From positions 6,430,154-6,494,153 of the forward strand of contig NZ_KI632511.1 of NCBI RefSeq assembly GCF_000504285.1: DNA of 64,000 nucleotides. Direction: 5' to 3'. The translations under genes and the position numbers were made by a program. Shown piece by piece: positions 63,811 through 64,000 of this stretch (positions are counted from its first letter, which is position 1; every line of letters begins with the position of its first letter). The notes under the pieces were generated by a model. The model had not been told where the DNA came from. It ran no database searches and saw nothing but the letters and a program-made list of their open reading frames with translations. Source of the stretch: Actinospica robiniae DSM 44927 (lineage in GTDB: Bacteria > Actinomycetota > Actinomycetes > Streptomycetales > Catenulisporaceae).

Positions 63811-64000
63811 CTACTCGCGAGCCGCGTACCGTCGCCCACCGTCGAACGTCATCTGAATCAGGTCTTGCTTGACCAGGCGTTCGCACGCGTCTGCGACGGC
63901 ACCCTGCGAGCGTCCCCCCGCCAGCCGCGCGAGCGCGACGACGCCGAGGGGCTGAGGAGCCTGATCTCGGAGGGTGCGCAGAACCAACGCCTGCAGTTCT
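63811..64000 (-). CDS. Winged-helix protein, partial (5' end outside window)
   Basis: The minus strand from the right edge encodes an uninterrupted C-terminal segment of about 62 residues ending RRYAARE and a TAG stop at 63811-63813. The sequence ELQALVLRTLRDQAPQPLGV ... GAVADACERLVKQDLI has the helix-turn-helix and wing pattern of a small transcriptional regulator. It is convergent with the toxin gene. Full identity needs the missing upstream part. Confidence 0.6.
   Translation of the reverse strand, partial: ELQALVLRTLRDQAPQPLGVVALARLAGGRSQGAVADACERLVKQDLIQMTFDGGRRYAARE

Overview
The window is high-GC DNA from a sporulating-type actinobacterium close to Streptomyces or the Catenulisporales. 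The evidence is an AdpA-orn gene pair, a korAB plus partial nuo locus, a family 18 chitinase with DasR-type operators, a CsoR/CopZ/CopA copper system, and frequent GTG and TTG starts. Genus assignment is inference.

Left half (about 1-33.3 kb) reads as chromosomal backbone. Divergent from korA-korB (2-oxoacid:ferredoxin oxidoreductase; korB runs off the left edge) is a ten-gene, tightly overlapping nuoABC-HIJKLMN operon. It lacks nuoD, nuoE, nuoF and nuoG, so it encodes a partial complex I placed next to a ferredoxin-reducing enzyme. After nuoN comes a 1.4 kb stretch without genes, dominated by two ~490 bp inverted copies of one element, each with its own large hairpin. A copper/respiration group follows: CtaG, a DUF5134-like protein, a YcnI-like protein and a CopC-CopD fusion. 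Next are an L,D-transpeptidase, a chitinase, an NlpC/P60-like surface protein, a phosphotransferase and a rhomboid-like protein. The AdpA regulator with orn comes next, then tRNA-His, csoR-copZ-copA behind a CsoR-type operator, and tRNA-Lys with a strong terminator.

From about 33.6 kb the DNA becomes accessory. First are four poorly characterised genes, including a CysQ/inositol-phosphatase-like enzyme that overlaps an unknown gene. A phage-type integrase and excisionase pair (38.3-40.4 kb) follows. Next is a second recombination module: a frameshifted tyrosine recombinase, a small HTH protein and a zinc-ribbon recombinase-like protein. It appears to have landed in the 3' end of a DNA methyltransferase gene. 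A secreted/T7SS-like three-gene operon (lipoprotein, DUF1023 hydrolase, WXG-like protein) comes next.

From 50.3 to 59.2 kb there is a type IV secretion type conjugation operon: small pilin-like protein, VirB6/TrbL-like, VirB4-like ATPase, VirD4-like coupling ATPase, replication-relaxation protein and a lytic-transglycosylase-like protein. A 0.9 kb non-coding region with iteron-like repeats and a palindrome follows it. Then come small unknown element genes, a DUF433/PIN-like toxin-antitoxin pair, and a partial winged-helix gene cut by the right edge. Together 38-64 kb looks like most of an integrative and conjugative element whose right end is outside the window. Its left attachment site was not identified.
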